Below, piece after piece: positions 34,013-45,808 of a stretch of DNA of 64,000 nt (its first letter is position 1; every line of letters starts with the position of its first letter). Source of the stretch: Neonectria sp. B-13 (taxonomy: Eukaryota > Ascomycota > Sordariomycetes > Hypocreales > Nectriaceae); contig NOKP01000002.1 of assembly GCA_002682825.1 (NCBI GenBank), positions 3,475,378 through 3,539,377 on the forward strand, in the 5' to 3' direction. Both the position numbers and the translations under genes were made by a program. The notes beneath the pieces were generated by a model that had not been told where the DNA came from, searched no databases, and was given only the letters and a program-made list of their open reading frames with translations.

Positions 34013-35673
34013 GGTGCAAAGCGAATTGCGAGACCGCGGCAGCTGCAGCCCTGGTTAAATGGAGTTCCTTGAAGATTACTGCGAACTGATAAACGAATTC
34101 CGCTGCTGTTATAGAGATTGGTGTAAGAGGAGAAATGCGAGAAGGCGACAAGCCGACTACGACAGGCAGACGCAAATGACCACAGCCTTGTCGCAAACAA
34201 TCCATGTGCGCTAGCAGGGGCATGTCCAATCAGGGACATGGGTGGTCGTTCATTATGTCAGCAAGATGGCTCCAGTTTTGTGCGATCGTGGTTCAGCCCG
34301 CAGACCCACCACCTCAGGCTGGGATCATCATCGAGCCTAAAGACCGCTTTTAGGAGAAGTCAACTGTAAATGAGGTCGAAAGCGATTGGCCCATGTAATA
34401 ATATTTCCAATTGGCTGGACTAGAGCTCCAGAAGTGATGCCTCTGACTGCCTCGGACCGGATTATTGAAATTGACCTCTAACATGGATGGCTCTTCGTGC
34501 AGCACGCGCGATGGCTCGTACAAACAGTACATCGACACATATGAGTGTACATAGTATAGATGGCGGGACTGAAGCAGTGAGCAACCAATTTTCTACTATA
34601 TTCACCGGCCATATTGAAAGCGGTGCAGTTCATACCATAAGAAGGCATCGCCAATCGATTCTTATACGAATGGACATGGGAGTAGCTCACCCCACTTCCA
34701 TCGACCCGGGCTCGCCGTGCTGTGCCGCCGATAAGTGCTGCAAGCCACATCAAGATGTACGATTTCGGTCCGTGATATACACGGGGGTTGCAAGAATGGG
34801 GGGCATAGCATTCTAAGAGAGCCATGACGTCTCCAGTCAGTTACGCAACGCCGTGGACGTGGCGTTCCGAGTTACTAAACGTCGAATTGCTCCTTGCATG
34901 TGGTATGTACGGCGAGCATGGCCTCAATTGGCCAGGTGAGATGAACAGCCAGACTGGCACGAAGCACGAATACCTTTTTTCGTACCTGGCTTCCGGTGGC
35001 CTGATTTCTTCAAGGGTTTAATCGACGATACTGACTCATTGTCGGTGAGCCCGGTGTGCAAGACCCCTGCCCGTTGGAATCGCCTGTTCATCTTCCATCT
35101 GCCGAGCAACGATCCAGGGTTCTCCCAGCTTGGAAGCCATTGCCACACCGAGATGAATTGCATGTCATGTTCGATCACTTGTGACAGCGGGCCACTTGAA
35201 ACCCGGCCGAGTGCCCCAGGTACATAATCTGGGTAGTGGACTGACCCGGGCTGAGTCGGAATGCGGCGATATAACATGTTTGAGGATAGCCTGATTGCCC
35301 CTGGCGCTCCGCCATCACACGACCTCTCTGCTGGAGCTCTCCGAGCTTGTGTGGGTCCAATTCACCACGTCATCGCCCGCTTCGTGACCTCCACCTCCAC
35401 ACTTTGGCCCGATATTTAGTGCAAAAGCGTAAACGTACCTTGTGAACGTGGGAATGTGGCCATGGCCGTTTCGAACCAAGCAAAACATTGGGAGCATGTG
35501 AAGATGACCAGGCAATTGAACTGAACTGAATTAAATTGAATTTAGAGCTCCAACAGATTTTTTTTCTGGGGTTTCGCTAGCTTCTTTCATCGTAATACAT
35601 AAACACTGGTCTTCAGGCCCCGTTCGCGGGACCATTGTTACTCTTGTACAAAGGCACTAACTGCCAGGGATCT
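34013..35673. other. Intergenic region upstream of the Acinus-like gene
   Basis: About 1.7 kb between the start of the Acinus-like gene and the end of the DJ-1-like gene, both on the minus strand. Open frames are short and show no domains. I see no RNA gene. Confidence 0.5.
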
Positions 35674-36770
35674 TTAGACGTCGAGACCATCGACGACAAC
35701 GCCCTTGTTCCAGGTCCACTGAATGGTCCTGGCCACCTCCACCGCACACGCCTCATCTACCATGGCGCTGACGAGATACAGAGCCGCATCTACGCCAGCG
35801 CTGACGCCCCCAGCCGTGACAACTCGAAGACCACCCAGGCGCATGGCGGCGCGGCGGGCAATGGACTCGCGGCGGGAGATGGAGCCCTTCCAAGAACTGC
35901 TTCCCTTGCTGTATCAAAGTATGTGTGTCAGTTACACTGTCTCATAAAACCGACGCAACACAAAGCGGGGTAAACGGAGATCGGGGGTGGGAACATGTTA
36001 CGTACCGGGCATTGGAAGGACGGCGGCCGGCATCGGACTTGCGGCGAATGTAGGGGTTCTCGTCCTCGTCGCCGAGGTCGAATCGCAGGTTGTTGACAAC
36101 GTAGCGAGCGTCCTCAATGACGTCGGTGCGCTCCTGGAGAGTCTGGGTGGCAGCGTCGCTGCAGATGTTCTCAAACCTGGTCAGGTAGTCGGGGTGTGTG
36201 GTGGCCGAGAGGCCCGAGAGGATGCCCTGCTTGCCAAGGAAGAGGGCTCCGGTGCAGACGGAAAAGATGGTTCGCTCGCGGGCAGGGTCCCGCTTCTGGA
36301 GCTCGGAGAAGTCGGTGATGAGGCTGAGGGGCTCGAGCTCCTTTTCGAGGATCTCCTGAGAGTTGCCGCCGACGACGACGAGGAGGTCAAAGTCCTCGAG
36401 GCGGTCGTGGGCCTCCTTGTAAGAGATCTGGGAGCCGACGATGACGCCCTGGGTAGAGAGAACCTTGGGCTCGGGGCCGACGATGGTGATCTCAAAGGCC
36501 TTGGAGTCTATTGCAGGGAGGGGGGGTTACAAGTCAGCGGGAGGGGTAAAGCTTGGAAGAGGTGGAGGAGAGACGATCGAAAATGAGGGGTTGGCGGAGT
36601 GGGTGAAGTGGGCAGTTTTACTTACTCTCGGGATCCTTGAGATCGTGGCAGGCCGTGTTGAAGACCTCGAGGGCGCCAGCGAAGTCGAGGAGATCAAACT
36701 TCTCGTGGACGGCGAACAGGATGTCAAGAGGTTCTTGATCGGCCACGGCAGAGGACTTGTGTGCACTCAT
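35674..36770 (-). CDS. DJ-1/PfpI (class I glutamine amidotransferase-like) family protein
   Basis: Exons on the minus strand, 36770-36626, 36507-36006 and 35908-35674, give 293 residues. The fold is recognised from LDILFAVHEKFDLLDFAGALEVF (with the conserved Glu of the acid site), FDLLVVVGG (about 88-96) and the nucleophile elbow with C133 in IFSVCTGALFLG. A 35-residue low-complexity Arg/Ser insertion (RRKSDAGRRPSNARKGSSSW) straddles intron 2 before the final helices (LRVVTAGGVSAGVDAALYLV). Members include glyoxalase III-like, chaperone and protease-like proteins and AraC-type regulator domains; I cannot choose between them. The ATG sits 1.3 kb from the divergent TSC1 start. The insertion is unusual and could be phosphorylated, but that is inference. 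Confidence 0.85.
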
Positions 36771-38058
36771 TTTGACGGTATTGGATGTGGGTGGGTGGGA
36801 AGAGTGCGTATTTGGGGCTTCAGTGTGAATGTGGTATGTGTGTAAGTCGGGGAGGGGACAGACACACGAGAGAGGGGTTTGTTTGGGATGGTGCTTGGGA
36901 TGAATTGACTTGATGGGATCTGGATGGAAGATGAGGAAGAAAGAAAGGAAGGGGAAGGAGGAAGAAAACGGCGGGTGAGGAGGAGTAAAATACTTCGTAA
37001 GGGATGCAGATTGATGCGGTAGGGTTGGGAGGGTACCTCTACCGGCCGGCTGTCTCAACCTTACTACCTGACCTTACCATACTCAGAGCAGACCACCCTT
37101 TGGCAAGCTGCAGCTTGCTGTACTACTGTACGAATACCTCACCACATTGCCGCTACATGCATACAGCCAATGTACAGTGCCAGCCCAGTCATCGTTGCTC
37201 TCGTCGGTGCCTCAAGTTGCTTGGTTGCAGCGGTATGGAGGCAAGTGGCTCGATCCAAGTCAGAAGGGCACCTCATTGCAGGCTTGCAGCTGGCGTCACT
37301 CTCCGTCTGGTGTGAGGACCCACTCCAGGCCGTACGTCTCGCCTGTCTCGCATGTCTTGCGGTACGTACCCGGAGGTCTCGTGGGGTCATGCGCCTGGGA
37401 TGCGGGGTTGCTAGCGCACGGCTCATCCTCGGTGGGTCTGGCCCTGAAAAGTCCCGGGTACCGCTCCGGCCACCTTGCCCCACCCGTGGCCCTAGGTACT
37501 CAGAACCCGGATCCCCCGGGTCACCCAGGCCGATCACCCAGCGCGCCTTCCACCACCTGCCGCATCCATCGCTCGCTGAAGCCACCTTCACCTTGGCTTT
37601 GCTCTCTTCTGCCTGCCCCACCCCTGAAGCACCCGCTACAAGCCACTGTAAAGCTATCCATTTCTAGCGAGCTCGTCGCCCTGGAGGCTCCCGCCGCACA
37701 GCTGGTAGCTCCCTATCCCAGCTTCCCTACCAGGGCCTTGCGACCCCGCTAAAATCAGGTGCCGCAACCCCCGAAGCTTGTCCCCTACTGCACTTCGGCC
37801 CTGCAACTGCACCACTGCACGGCGCAACCTTGCCCGCTGCCGCGGCACCTCGCCTCAAGCGTCCCGCCACAACCCGCAGCCACGCTTCCACCTCATACCA
37901 TCGCGATCACCTGCTCCCGCCCGTCGCCGCTCGAATGCTGCTCGAATAGCTTCATACAAACCCCAGGCGCTCCTCGAATATCCACACTATACGAGCCTCG
38001 TCCGCTCGGTCTAGTCATCGTCAATTCTGCGAGCCCAGATGAGGCCGTCACACCAGTC
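36771..38058. other. Divergent promoter region between DJ-1-like gene and TSC1
   Basis: About 1.3 kb shared upstream region. The GC-rich stretch at 37300-38050 is open in several frames at once but with Pro/Ser/Ala low-complexity translations, so I read it as promoter and leader and not coding. Confidence 0.5.
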
Positions 38059-41000
38059 ATGGCTTCGTCGGCGTACGTCATTTGTCTCCTGAAAATCTTC
38101 CTCGATGCCATCCTCACATTTCTGCCCCTGACTCTGCCACTCTGCCGCCCTGCCGTCTTGATCGCCGCCCCTTGATCGCTCTCCCTCTCGCCGAATGCCT
38201 CTGCTGACCGTCATCCCCACTTCCTTAGGTCGCTAAAAGACCTTTCCAAGGCGATCGTTGCCTTCCTCGCTGAGCCAACCACCCCACTGCCCGACGACCT
38301 CTCCCAAGTAATCGACGCCTACCTGCGGCGACATCAGAAGTATGACGATGCCGTCGCCGACCGTCTCAACGATGACCTCCTCTTCATCTTTGACAAGCAC
38401 GTCAAGGACACACCCGCCACCTACGCCTCATGGCTAGCCATCCTCCGCCGCCTGCTGCCTACACTTCGCACTCCGGATCGCATCTTCGCCTGGTGGGATT
38501 CTTGCGCTGTTCTCTCTGCCAAGGCGTCTCCCGAGAAGGGCGTCGTAATCGAGTCGCTAGCCAGCATCATGGACATACTATCTTTGGCGGAAGAAAACTC
38601 GGAATCCTCCGAGGAGAATCTCTTCTCGAACCCACTCATCGACCGTCTCTTGACCGGATGGATGGACAAGCTATACCCCTCCGCTAGTAGGGGCGTCGCA
38701 TCCGCGGACTATAACGAAAAGCTCACGCGAGAGTCTCTTATCCAGTTTGGTACAAGGCATCCTAAGGTTAGTCGTGCATATCGCCCATGGCATGCAGAAG
38801 GCTGACCACTAATGCCATTCCAGGACATGTTTACTGCCCTCGATGGGTATTTTGTCAAGAAGCAATATCGCAAAGCCGTGCTGAGATTCATATCTGACTA
38901 CCTCCAAAGCCAACCACCACATATCCACCTGATTCTCCAGACTCCCCTCTTTGGAAACATCCTGAAATGCCTCCAACGGGACACCTCAACCACGATCATC
39001 TCTGTCACACTAACGGTCTTGATCATGCTCTTACCTCATATGCCCAGTTCCCTGGTGCCCTATCTCCCAACTCTCTTCAACATATACGCTAGATTATTGT
39101 TCTGGGCTCGGGAACGGGCAGGAATCGTGGAACCCCAAATGGACGATTCTGGCCAAGCCGGATCTTGGGAAGTTTGCGACTACAATGCTGATGTGGACGA
39201 CCACCCAGTTTATCACCTCTTAAACTACTATACCATACTCTATGGATTGTATCCCATCAACTTTATGGACTACATTCGCAAACCACAAAGGTACCTACGA
39301 CATGCGAACGTGGCTAATGCAAACGACATGGAGGTACAACCGACTGAGATAAGACATCAGTCCGAGAGGTTCAGGCGGCACCACTTGCTACATCCCAACT
39401 TCTATACCCTCACAATCGACTCAGAGAAGACAGACTTCAGCAGGTGGATTAGCAGCGAGGCGTCTGAGGTCGTGGCCGAATGCACAGGGCTCTGCTTAGT
39501 GACGGAGCTAAGTCAGCTGGTCGGTCAGACTCTACCCTCAATACCCGTTGCAGAGGTTCCGATGAGTGAAGGTTCTATCAAGAGTGGTCATGACCCAGCG
39601 CTGCTCAGCGGCTCATCCGCGATTGAATCCCAAGACGGTCACCGGATCACACAATCCTCAAGCATGGAATCGATAGTTAGCGGTCGAAGGACCTCCGGTT
39701 TGGTACGCCAGGGTTCGCAGTCAAGCCAACCCTCGATCCGGGACTCGACGGAGACCAGGAATAAGGACCCAAGTGCCGACAGTCCGACGCTGCCACCGCA
39801 TCTGACGCAGTCCGCGTCTCATACACAGCTTCAGGACATGATCAAATCTAACAAGGCTATCAAGTCAAGTCTACACCAGTCTCTTGCCAACGATAGTGTA
39901 CCTTCGCTGTCTCTCAGTCACCAAGAGCCGGTGGCAGAGCGACCTGCCGTATTTTCCCTCACCGCACAACCGACTGTGAGCTCGCCTCTGTCTTTGACTG
40001 AGACGAGCTCCCAGGTGGCCAATCTGCAAAGGCGAATCTTGATTCTTCAGAATGATCTTAATTTCGAAAGGTACTTGAAACAGCAACACATGGCACATAT
40101 TGGAGATCTAAGAAGAAGGCATATGGAGGAGGAGGCGACGGAGGCAGAGACTCAGAATCTCTTCATCATGAATCGCCATCTCAAGAGCCGATTCGAAGAG
40201 GCGAAGAAGGCGGAGATGCAGGTGCGGAGGGAGTCGGAGAAGAGCCGAGCGATGGCAAAGAAGTGGGAGGCCGATCTTGCCACTAAGCTCAAGAACTTGC
40301 GTGACGAGTCCAAGAGATTCAAAGCAGAATTTGAAGTTGTCCACAAGGAGTTGGAAAGCTCCAAGGCGGAGGCGGAGAAGCTCCGTGTCCTAGTGTGCGA
40401 GGCCGAGGTCAAGGAGTTGAACTCGCAACAAAACATGCAGTCCATTGAGCTCCACGGGGCTGAGATTGATCGACTTAAGAGCGAGGTGGCAAGGTTGACG
40501 GTGGTCGAACGTGACCACCAGGCGAAGGAACTTGAGCAGCAGCGATGCATCGACGCTGCAGCGGATGCCAAGGAGAAGGCCGATGTGTTGTCCGTCCAGC
40601 TTGCATCACGGGAGATCGAGGTGGAGCGCATCAAGAAGCTGTTTCAATCTCAAATTGTGACGCTCCAGGCGAGGCTCTCGGAGGCACAGGAGGGGCGCAG
40701 TCGGTCCCCCTCTCACGCAAAAGCTGCTATCGAAGGAGCCCTAGCAGCGAGCCGGGAGAAGCAAGCGGAGCTGCAGAAGCAATGCGGCCTTCTTATGCGC
40801 AAGTACACGGCCCTGCAGTCCTCTTTGTTGGATATGAAGACAGGGGCAACGCCGGGTCAGTTACGGATCGATACATCGCACACGATCGAAGGGGATAGCG
40901 AATGCCTGTCCATGTCAGCAAGCCCCGTAACGATGAAGACGCGGCCGCACCGGGTGCTATCAAACCCCGAGGCAGTAGAAGGAGCGGCCTACAACGTAAC

Positions 41001-41301
41001 ACCGCCTCTAGAGCAAAAGCCGAAACCCGGAACGCCCCTCTCAGGCGGATGGTCTCAACGGCCCGGCTCACCGTCTGGGACCGACTGGTCCGGGGAGGGG
41101 TCATTGTCAATGAGCCCGGATCAGCGGCAGTTCGGCCGGAGCGAGTCGTCAGGGCGGCTGATGGCACGCAGTCACTCGGACCTATTCTCGCAGACCCGGG
41201 TTCGACGGGATTCCAAGGACAAACAGCGAGAGGACTCAACTGGCAAGAAGGACAAAAAGGCATCGGCCCTGAGGGGCATCCGAGGGTTCATGTATGAGTG
41301 A
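38059..41301 (+). CDS. tsc1: Tsc1 (hamartin) homologue
   Basis: Exons 38059-38072, 38229-38766 and 38824-41301 give 1009 residues. Exon 1 is only 14 nt and supplies the ATG (MASSA). The alpha-helical hamartin core covers about residues 1-350 (LKDLSKAIVAFLAEP; LYPSASRGV; SLVPYLPTLFNIYARLLFWARE). A Ser-rich linker follows, and then a long coiled coil at about 580-845 (ANLQRRILILQNDLNFERYLK; SREIEVERIKKLFQSQI). The tail is Ser/Pro-rich and basic. Tsc1 stabilises Tsc2, a GAP for Rheb, and so restrains TORC1; Tsc1 is found in fission yeast and many filamentous fungi. The TSC2 gene is not in this window. Both introns have good branch points (CTAAT in intron 2). Assignment rests on domain order and the hamartin-type N-terminus. 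Confidence 0.85.
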
Positions 41302-41752
41302 GGAGTGAGCGTTGAAGTAACTTATTTGGATAGATACACGTGGATGAATATGAAACGATTTCAGCTGCGATATATAACTAGCGAGCAATAGTTAGATCAA
41401 GTTCAAGGACTTTGTCTCAACACGTATTGTGTGACAAGACATCGTGAATGTCACAACTTGGGTCAAGGGCATCGAAAAACACCTTAATGCAACTTCGACA
41501 TAGTCCATATCCCAGGCTCCATCTCAGATAACCTGGGGGAAAATAGTACCGAAGGTCACCATAGCACCTTGTGTTATCCACTGTATGTTATCTACTGCGC
41601 TGCTTTGATGTGTCTAGTGATACTAAAGCTGAAATAAGTATAAATGCCGGAATGTTATGACCCAGCGTTAAACGAATCAGTAGCAGGGGAGTATATATAA
41701 TATGTTAATGATTACCTAATCATAAGCAGCTCACCAGAGTTGTCATTGGAAG
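41302..41752. other. Spacer between TSC1 and the tRNA gene
   Basis: AT-rich spacer with the TSC1 3' flank. Nothing else seen. Confidence 0.5.
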
Positions 41753-41848
41753 GCTTCCATAGCTCAGTTGGTTAGAGCTTCGTACTAATACTTCAACTTG
41801 CAAGTGTTGGTAATGCGAAGGTCGCAGGTTCAAGCCCTGCTGGGAGCA
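41753..41848 (+). tRNA. tRNA-Ile (anticodon AAU) with a 22-nt intron
   Basis: The acceptor stem is gcttcca paired with tgggagc at 41841-41847 (one G-U), then discriminator A. The D arm (tagctcagttggttagagc) holds the A box and the T arm ggttcaagccc the B box. The anticodon stem tcgta/tgcga encloses loop C-T-AAT-A, with the anticodon at 41787-41789. An intron at 41791-41812 sits one base 3' of the anticodon, the canonical eukaryotic place. AAT is read as IAU in the mature tRNA, decoding Ile. Confidence 0.93.
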
Positions 41849-42659
41849 AAATTCTCACCACGCCATCCAATTCTTTTTGGCAATTTTGAAGTAATCCATC
41901 CACTCTTTTTGCTTTTATACGAACGAGCTAGCTAGTCAGTGAGCGTGTCGCCGACGGCGGTTAGCTATGAGTCGAGTTGCTTGGGTGGCGATGGTGGGGA
42001 CAAAGGTTTCCTTTTTCTTGGAATGCGGAAAACTCTTCTAGCTTATTATGTATGACCTCGACGTGTTATCGTTCAGATAATCTGAAATCTCTGCTAGGCC
42101 TGCATAGTTTGGCCTATTTGGACTTGGTCGTCTTGTCAGTTAGCGAACGAGCATGGTTGATTGATCCGGCTACAAACATTTGCCCCTGGAGTGGTGGTGC
42201 AGGGTAGCAAAAACCCGATGTGCTCCCACCTCGTAGTTGCCATGATGGCAGAACATCAGCTTGCTTGAGCTCTGCAATTACGTGAGACCAGCGGCAAACG
42301 TCAATTATATTTCGAGATGAAAACGATTCCACTATCGACTTGCTACCGTTTCCATGTCGACACAAGAGCCATACATACATGGGTCATTTATTCGACGTTT
42401 TGTCCTGGCTTACTACCTATCTACAGGCCGGCCAGCCAAGGATTACATTGGTGTGAGTGAGTTTGCCTCTAGTACGTACGAGGCTGTATTCCCACAACCG
42501 CCCCCTTTGAGTGTCAAACCCATCGAAGGAATCAGAACGCGTTTTATCATCATAACGTCGGAGGATTTGAGCAGCAGTAAGCAAAAGCGCCATACCTACC
42601 GAGACTAGTCTCGTCTTGCGAACCAACCTGACCCGCAACAAGGACGGTTATCAGTCGCT
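41849..42659. other. Spacer between tRNA and HET relic
   Basis: No gene recognised. The stretch may include the decayed 3' part of the HET relic, since the minus-strand text around 42600-42690 (ESLRKRLITVLVAGQ) vaguely resembles the region that follows in HET proteins. Confidence 0.4.
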
Positions 42660-43480
42660 TCCTCAAGCTTTCCGTTTGATCCAAGTTGGCCACCTTGTCC
42701 AGTGGCATAACCTAGCTATCGGATAACCAGAATAAGGGAGACATTTTCTCCTGAGGCGTATGTAGGCAGTATGGGCGTTTTCCCGTCGGAGTTTTGTTAC
42801 GCTTGGGCAAGAATCGAAAATGTCTAGGCTTTTTGTTCCCTCGATCATCGCTCTCGTCGTTGCCGTGAACACTTAGGAAGTCGGCAAGGTGTAATTGGTG
42901 ATGATGGAGATCCGAGAATCGGATTCCAAGGAAAGCATAAACTTGGTCCCGAGGGTCTGATGATAGGGTATCTCCAAGATGATCAAGGAGGGAGTCTAAA
43001 CCGGGTTCCCAGATCGAGGGCAGCTCACTACCTCCCCTCAAGGCCATGATGGTATTAAGAGTGATGCTTGAGTTTCAAGTGATTGCGTCCTTTTACCGTG
43101 CTTGGAATGCGTCTGGAGAGAATCCGACAAGGTCAAGCGACCACAGTGGCTGTCTTTGCCAGAGCGGCCTCCTGGACTACCACGTCCGCGTCAACCATGG
43201 ACGACAGAGTTGACACAAAGCTCCCAGGATACTGCTGGAGAATGCATCAAGAAGCGCTGAAAGATCTCTCATTAGATACGGAATCTGTATTTCCTCGCCC
43301 GTCCAAATGACGACTTCCTCAACGTTCTGTATATCCCCCCATGATTCTAACCTGATGATTTCTCTCTTATCCATTGGAGTGGTTGATGCAAATATGGTCT
43401 ATCTACAATAGACTAATTGAGAAAGTCGAAGGAAACCAACAGAGAGCATGTGAGCGATTTGGAGGTTGGAAGATGGCATG
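42660..43480 (-). pseudogene. Decayed heterokaryon-incompatibility (HET) domain gene
   Basis: Read in order on the minus strand, pieces of a HET protein appear in different frames. SLL-stop-IDHICINHSNG at about 43370-43414 matches the LLWIDAICINQ core, with TAG at 43403-43405 in place of Trp. ERNHQVRIMGG follows another stop, then NVEEVVIWTGEEI in another frame (about 43290-43330), then PWLTRTW. A frame change gives VVQEAALAKTATVV (about 43146-43187), then SSDPRDQVYAFLGI (about 42918-42962), and one more shift gives VFTATTRAMIEGTKSLDIF (about 42820-42876). At least two stops and three frame changes separate motifs that are collinear with the family. No single intron set repairs it. HET genes govern non-self recognition between strains and turn over quickly; this copy looks dead. 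Confidence 0.85.
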
Positions 43481-45808
43481 TCTCGGATATCTCGATGGAA
43501 TGACTTCTCTTAGGCTCTCAGACCGCCCGAGGCAACCGCCTCGTGAGTGTTAGTGGAAATACACGGTAAAGGATTAGTCAACAATCCAAAGATAAACTAC
43601 AAATGCTGGAAGGAGTAGCGGCTCACCCCATAGTTGAACAATGTAATCGAACAATTATGAGCCTGGGTGGCTGTGCCTACAACTATTTTCATTTAGTTAT
43701 TGCCTAACCCAAGGATCTTGTGAGAATGCCTGACGAAACGTTCAACTTCGCACTGTCCAAGCCACAAAATCCGCTACTGTGGTCCGTGCAGAGAAACCTT
43801 CAACAGTGATGGCGACACTCAGTGAGGCCGTCACCATAACGCAACCCCAACTGGGATGTATTCCAGTCTTGTTCTAAGCCGCATGGGTTACTGATGGCAT
43901 TATCCCACACGGGATATAGGGGCAACGCCTCAAGACGGAACCCTTGCTGACTGAACGGTCACAACGGTGGCTCCTAAGTCTGTCTTTCGCCAAAGGCGGC
44001 CGTGGAAAATATCCGACGAGGGGTGGTCGACAAGGGGTGGGTGGGTTCTGCAAGGAATGGACAGGCACAGGCCAGGAAAGGAAATATGTAGATTGGGAGA
44101 GCTGACGAGTCCTTCAATCCTTCTCCCGGCTGTCGGTCGACATCTGAATCTTCCCGTGTTGGTTGCAATACCTCTTTGCAAGTTGGCAGAGTCGATCGAT
44201 AAATGATAGTGACGTCAAGACTGGGGACTCCGGCTCAACCGGTCGTTGAGGCTTTTTGTTCAATTTGTTCTCTTTCAACATCTTCCACTCAATTCTCTTC
44301 GTCTTTTGTTCTCCTCCTCGGCCCGGTGGACTTCGAAGCTTCCAGAGGCGTTGGGCGGACCGCAAATCGGGGCCTCTAAAAAATGTCACTCAGGACAAAG
44401 TTCACTGTCCACGTCTTCCTCGACCCACGCATGACGCGACTGGCGTGAGTGTAGTGCCTGATTGGATTCGTATCCCCTGGTGTCCATTTTTAATACTCTC
44501 CTACGTATACAGTGGCAGGCAAGGCTATGAACATACTGTAGTGTTTCTTTCACTGCTCCTCTCTGCTTACCAGGAGGTTGCCCATTTCCCCGGTTCAAGA
44601 CCAAGCCAAGCCATGGCTTGTGGAGGAAATCATGCCCTGGCTCTGGGCGATGGTCCTTGTGCCGTTTGGGCTCAAAGCCAAGCCTCCAGCCGGGGTGAAA
44701 GTGGGCTCTCAGTTGTTCCCGGGAGCGCGGCGTTGCTATTTCTGGCTTCCGTTGGCGATCGTTGCGTGGATGGTGAGCATGGCTTGGCAGGGTCTCCCCT
44801 CTGATCCATGTCGTGGGACATTTGACGCTGTCTTTACCACCATCAAGTCAGCAATGGCAATAGATCTCTTTGTTCTGCTGGGCATTAACCAGACTTCGGC
44901 TCAGAAGGTAGTTGGTGGCAAACGATAGCCGGCATGGAGGCCTCTATCAAAACCGACGGCCTGGCTCCTCTCGACCTCCTCCTGAAGGATCGATAGACGT
45001 CCGCGTTCAACGAAACGTCTCAAAGAAACAGCTCAAAGCAACGGCTCTTCGGCACCCCCGTAAAGGCCTCCTGTGCCACGTCTCCTTCGGGACCGCCTTT
45101 GCGTGGCATCTCCGCCATGATTGGACGGGGATCCAACTGGGGTGGCCTGGTTCCAAAGTCGGTTCCTGTACCTGGCGGGAGCCGTCCACTCACTGCCATT
45201 GTCTCCGAGTCTGTGCCTGCATCCCGTTCCAATGCAGCCAACCCGAACCACTACTTCCGGGGGCGTGGGCCAGGGGCAAGCAGACGCGGCAGGAAGAAGA
45301 CCCGGGCTTGATGGCAGTGGGACCTGTCGATGTCTCGATGGACCTGTCGATGGAGTCGATGAACCACTTGCCGGTGGATCAACGACGTCTTCAGTGGAGA
45401 CTTCTTCCATGGAATGCCCCGTCGCCACCGACTTGTTAGACTCCACGAGTCCACGAGTATCCCCCGAAGCCATGGGCTGGCAAGCTGGGATCATGGCGAG
45501 GGTGTGCCAGTGGCCTGCATGACTGAGGTGTCGTCCGTATCCTTTCTTGCTCCATATCTCTCTCCCTCCTCCTCTCTTCCCTCCTTGTTATCCCTCTTCC
45601 TCTTCTTCATCCTATTTCTCCATTCCTTTCTTCTTAATATCACCGTCTCTCACTATATACTTGCCGGATTCTTAGGACAACGCCCTCGTTCACACGCTGT
45701 CCAGTCCTTGCTTGATCTGAAGAGATTCCTGAATCCCTTCGTCCTCCGGTTTCCCGGCACTTCCACACAAACACACACACACACACACACACACACATCT
45801 TAGACAAG
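43481..45808. other. Intergenic region upstream of eglC
   Basis: No gene is supported. Frames at 44256-44928 are open but featureless. From about 45540 the plus strand is strongly C/T-rich and leads into the (AC)n tract before the eglC start, as expected for an active promoter and leader. Confidence 0.5.
45771..45797 (+). repeat. (AC)13 microsatellite in the eglC leader
   Basis: About thirteen AC units end 12 bases before the eglC ATG, so they probably lie in the 5' UTR. Length variation here could affect translation or leader structure. Confidence 0.95.

Noticed and set aside
37170..37667. A 165-residue plus-strand frame upstream of TSC1
   Set aside because: It is open in several frames at once, has no domain and sits in a GC-rich promoter.
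44256..44928. Overlapping plus-strand frames upstream of eglC
   Set aside because: I tried to link them as exons or to the HET relic and found no family match.
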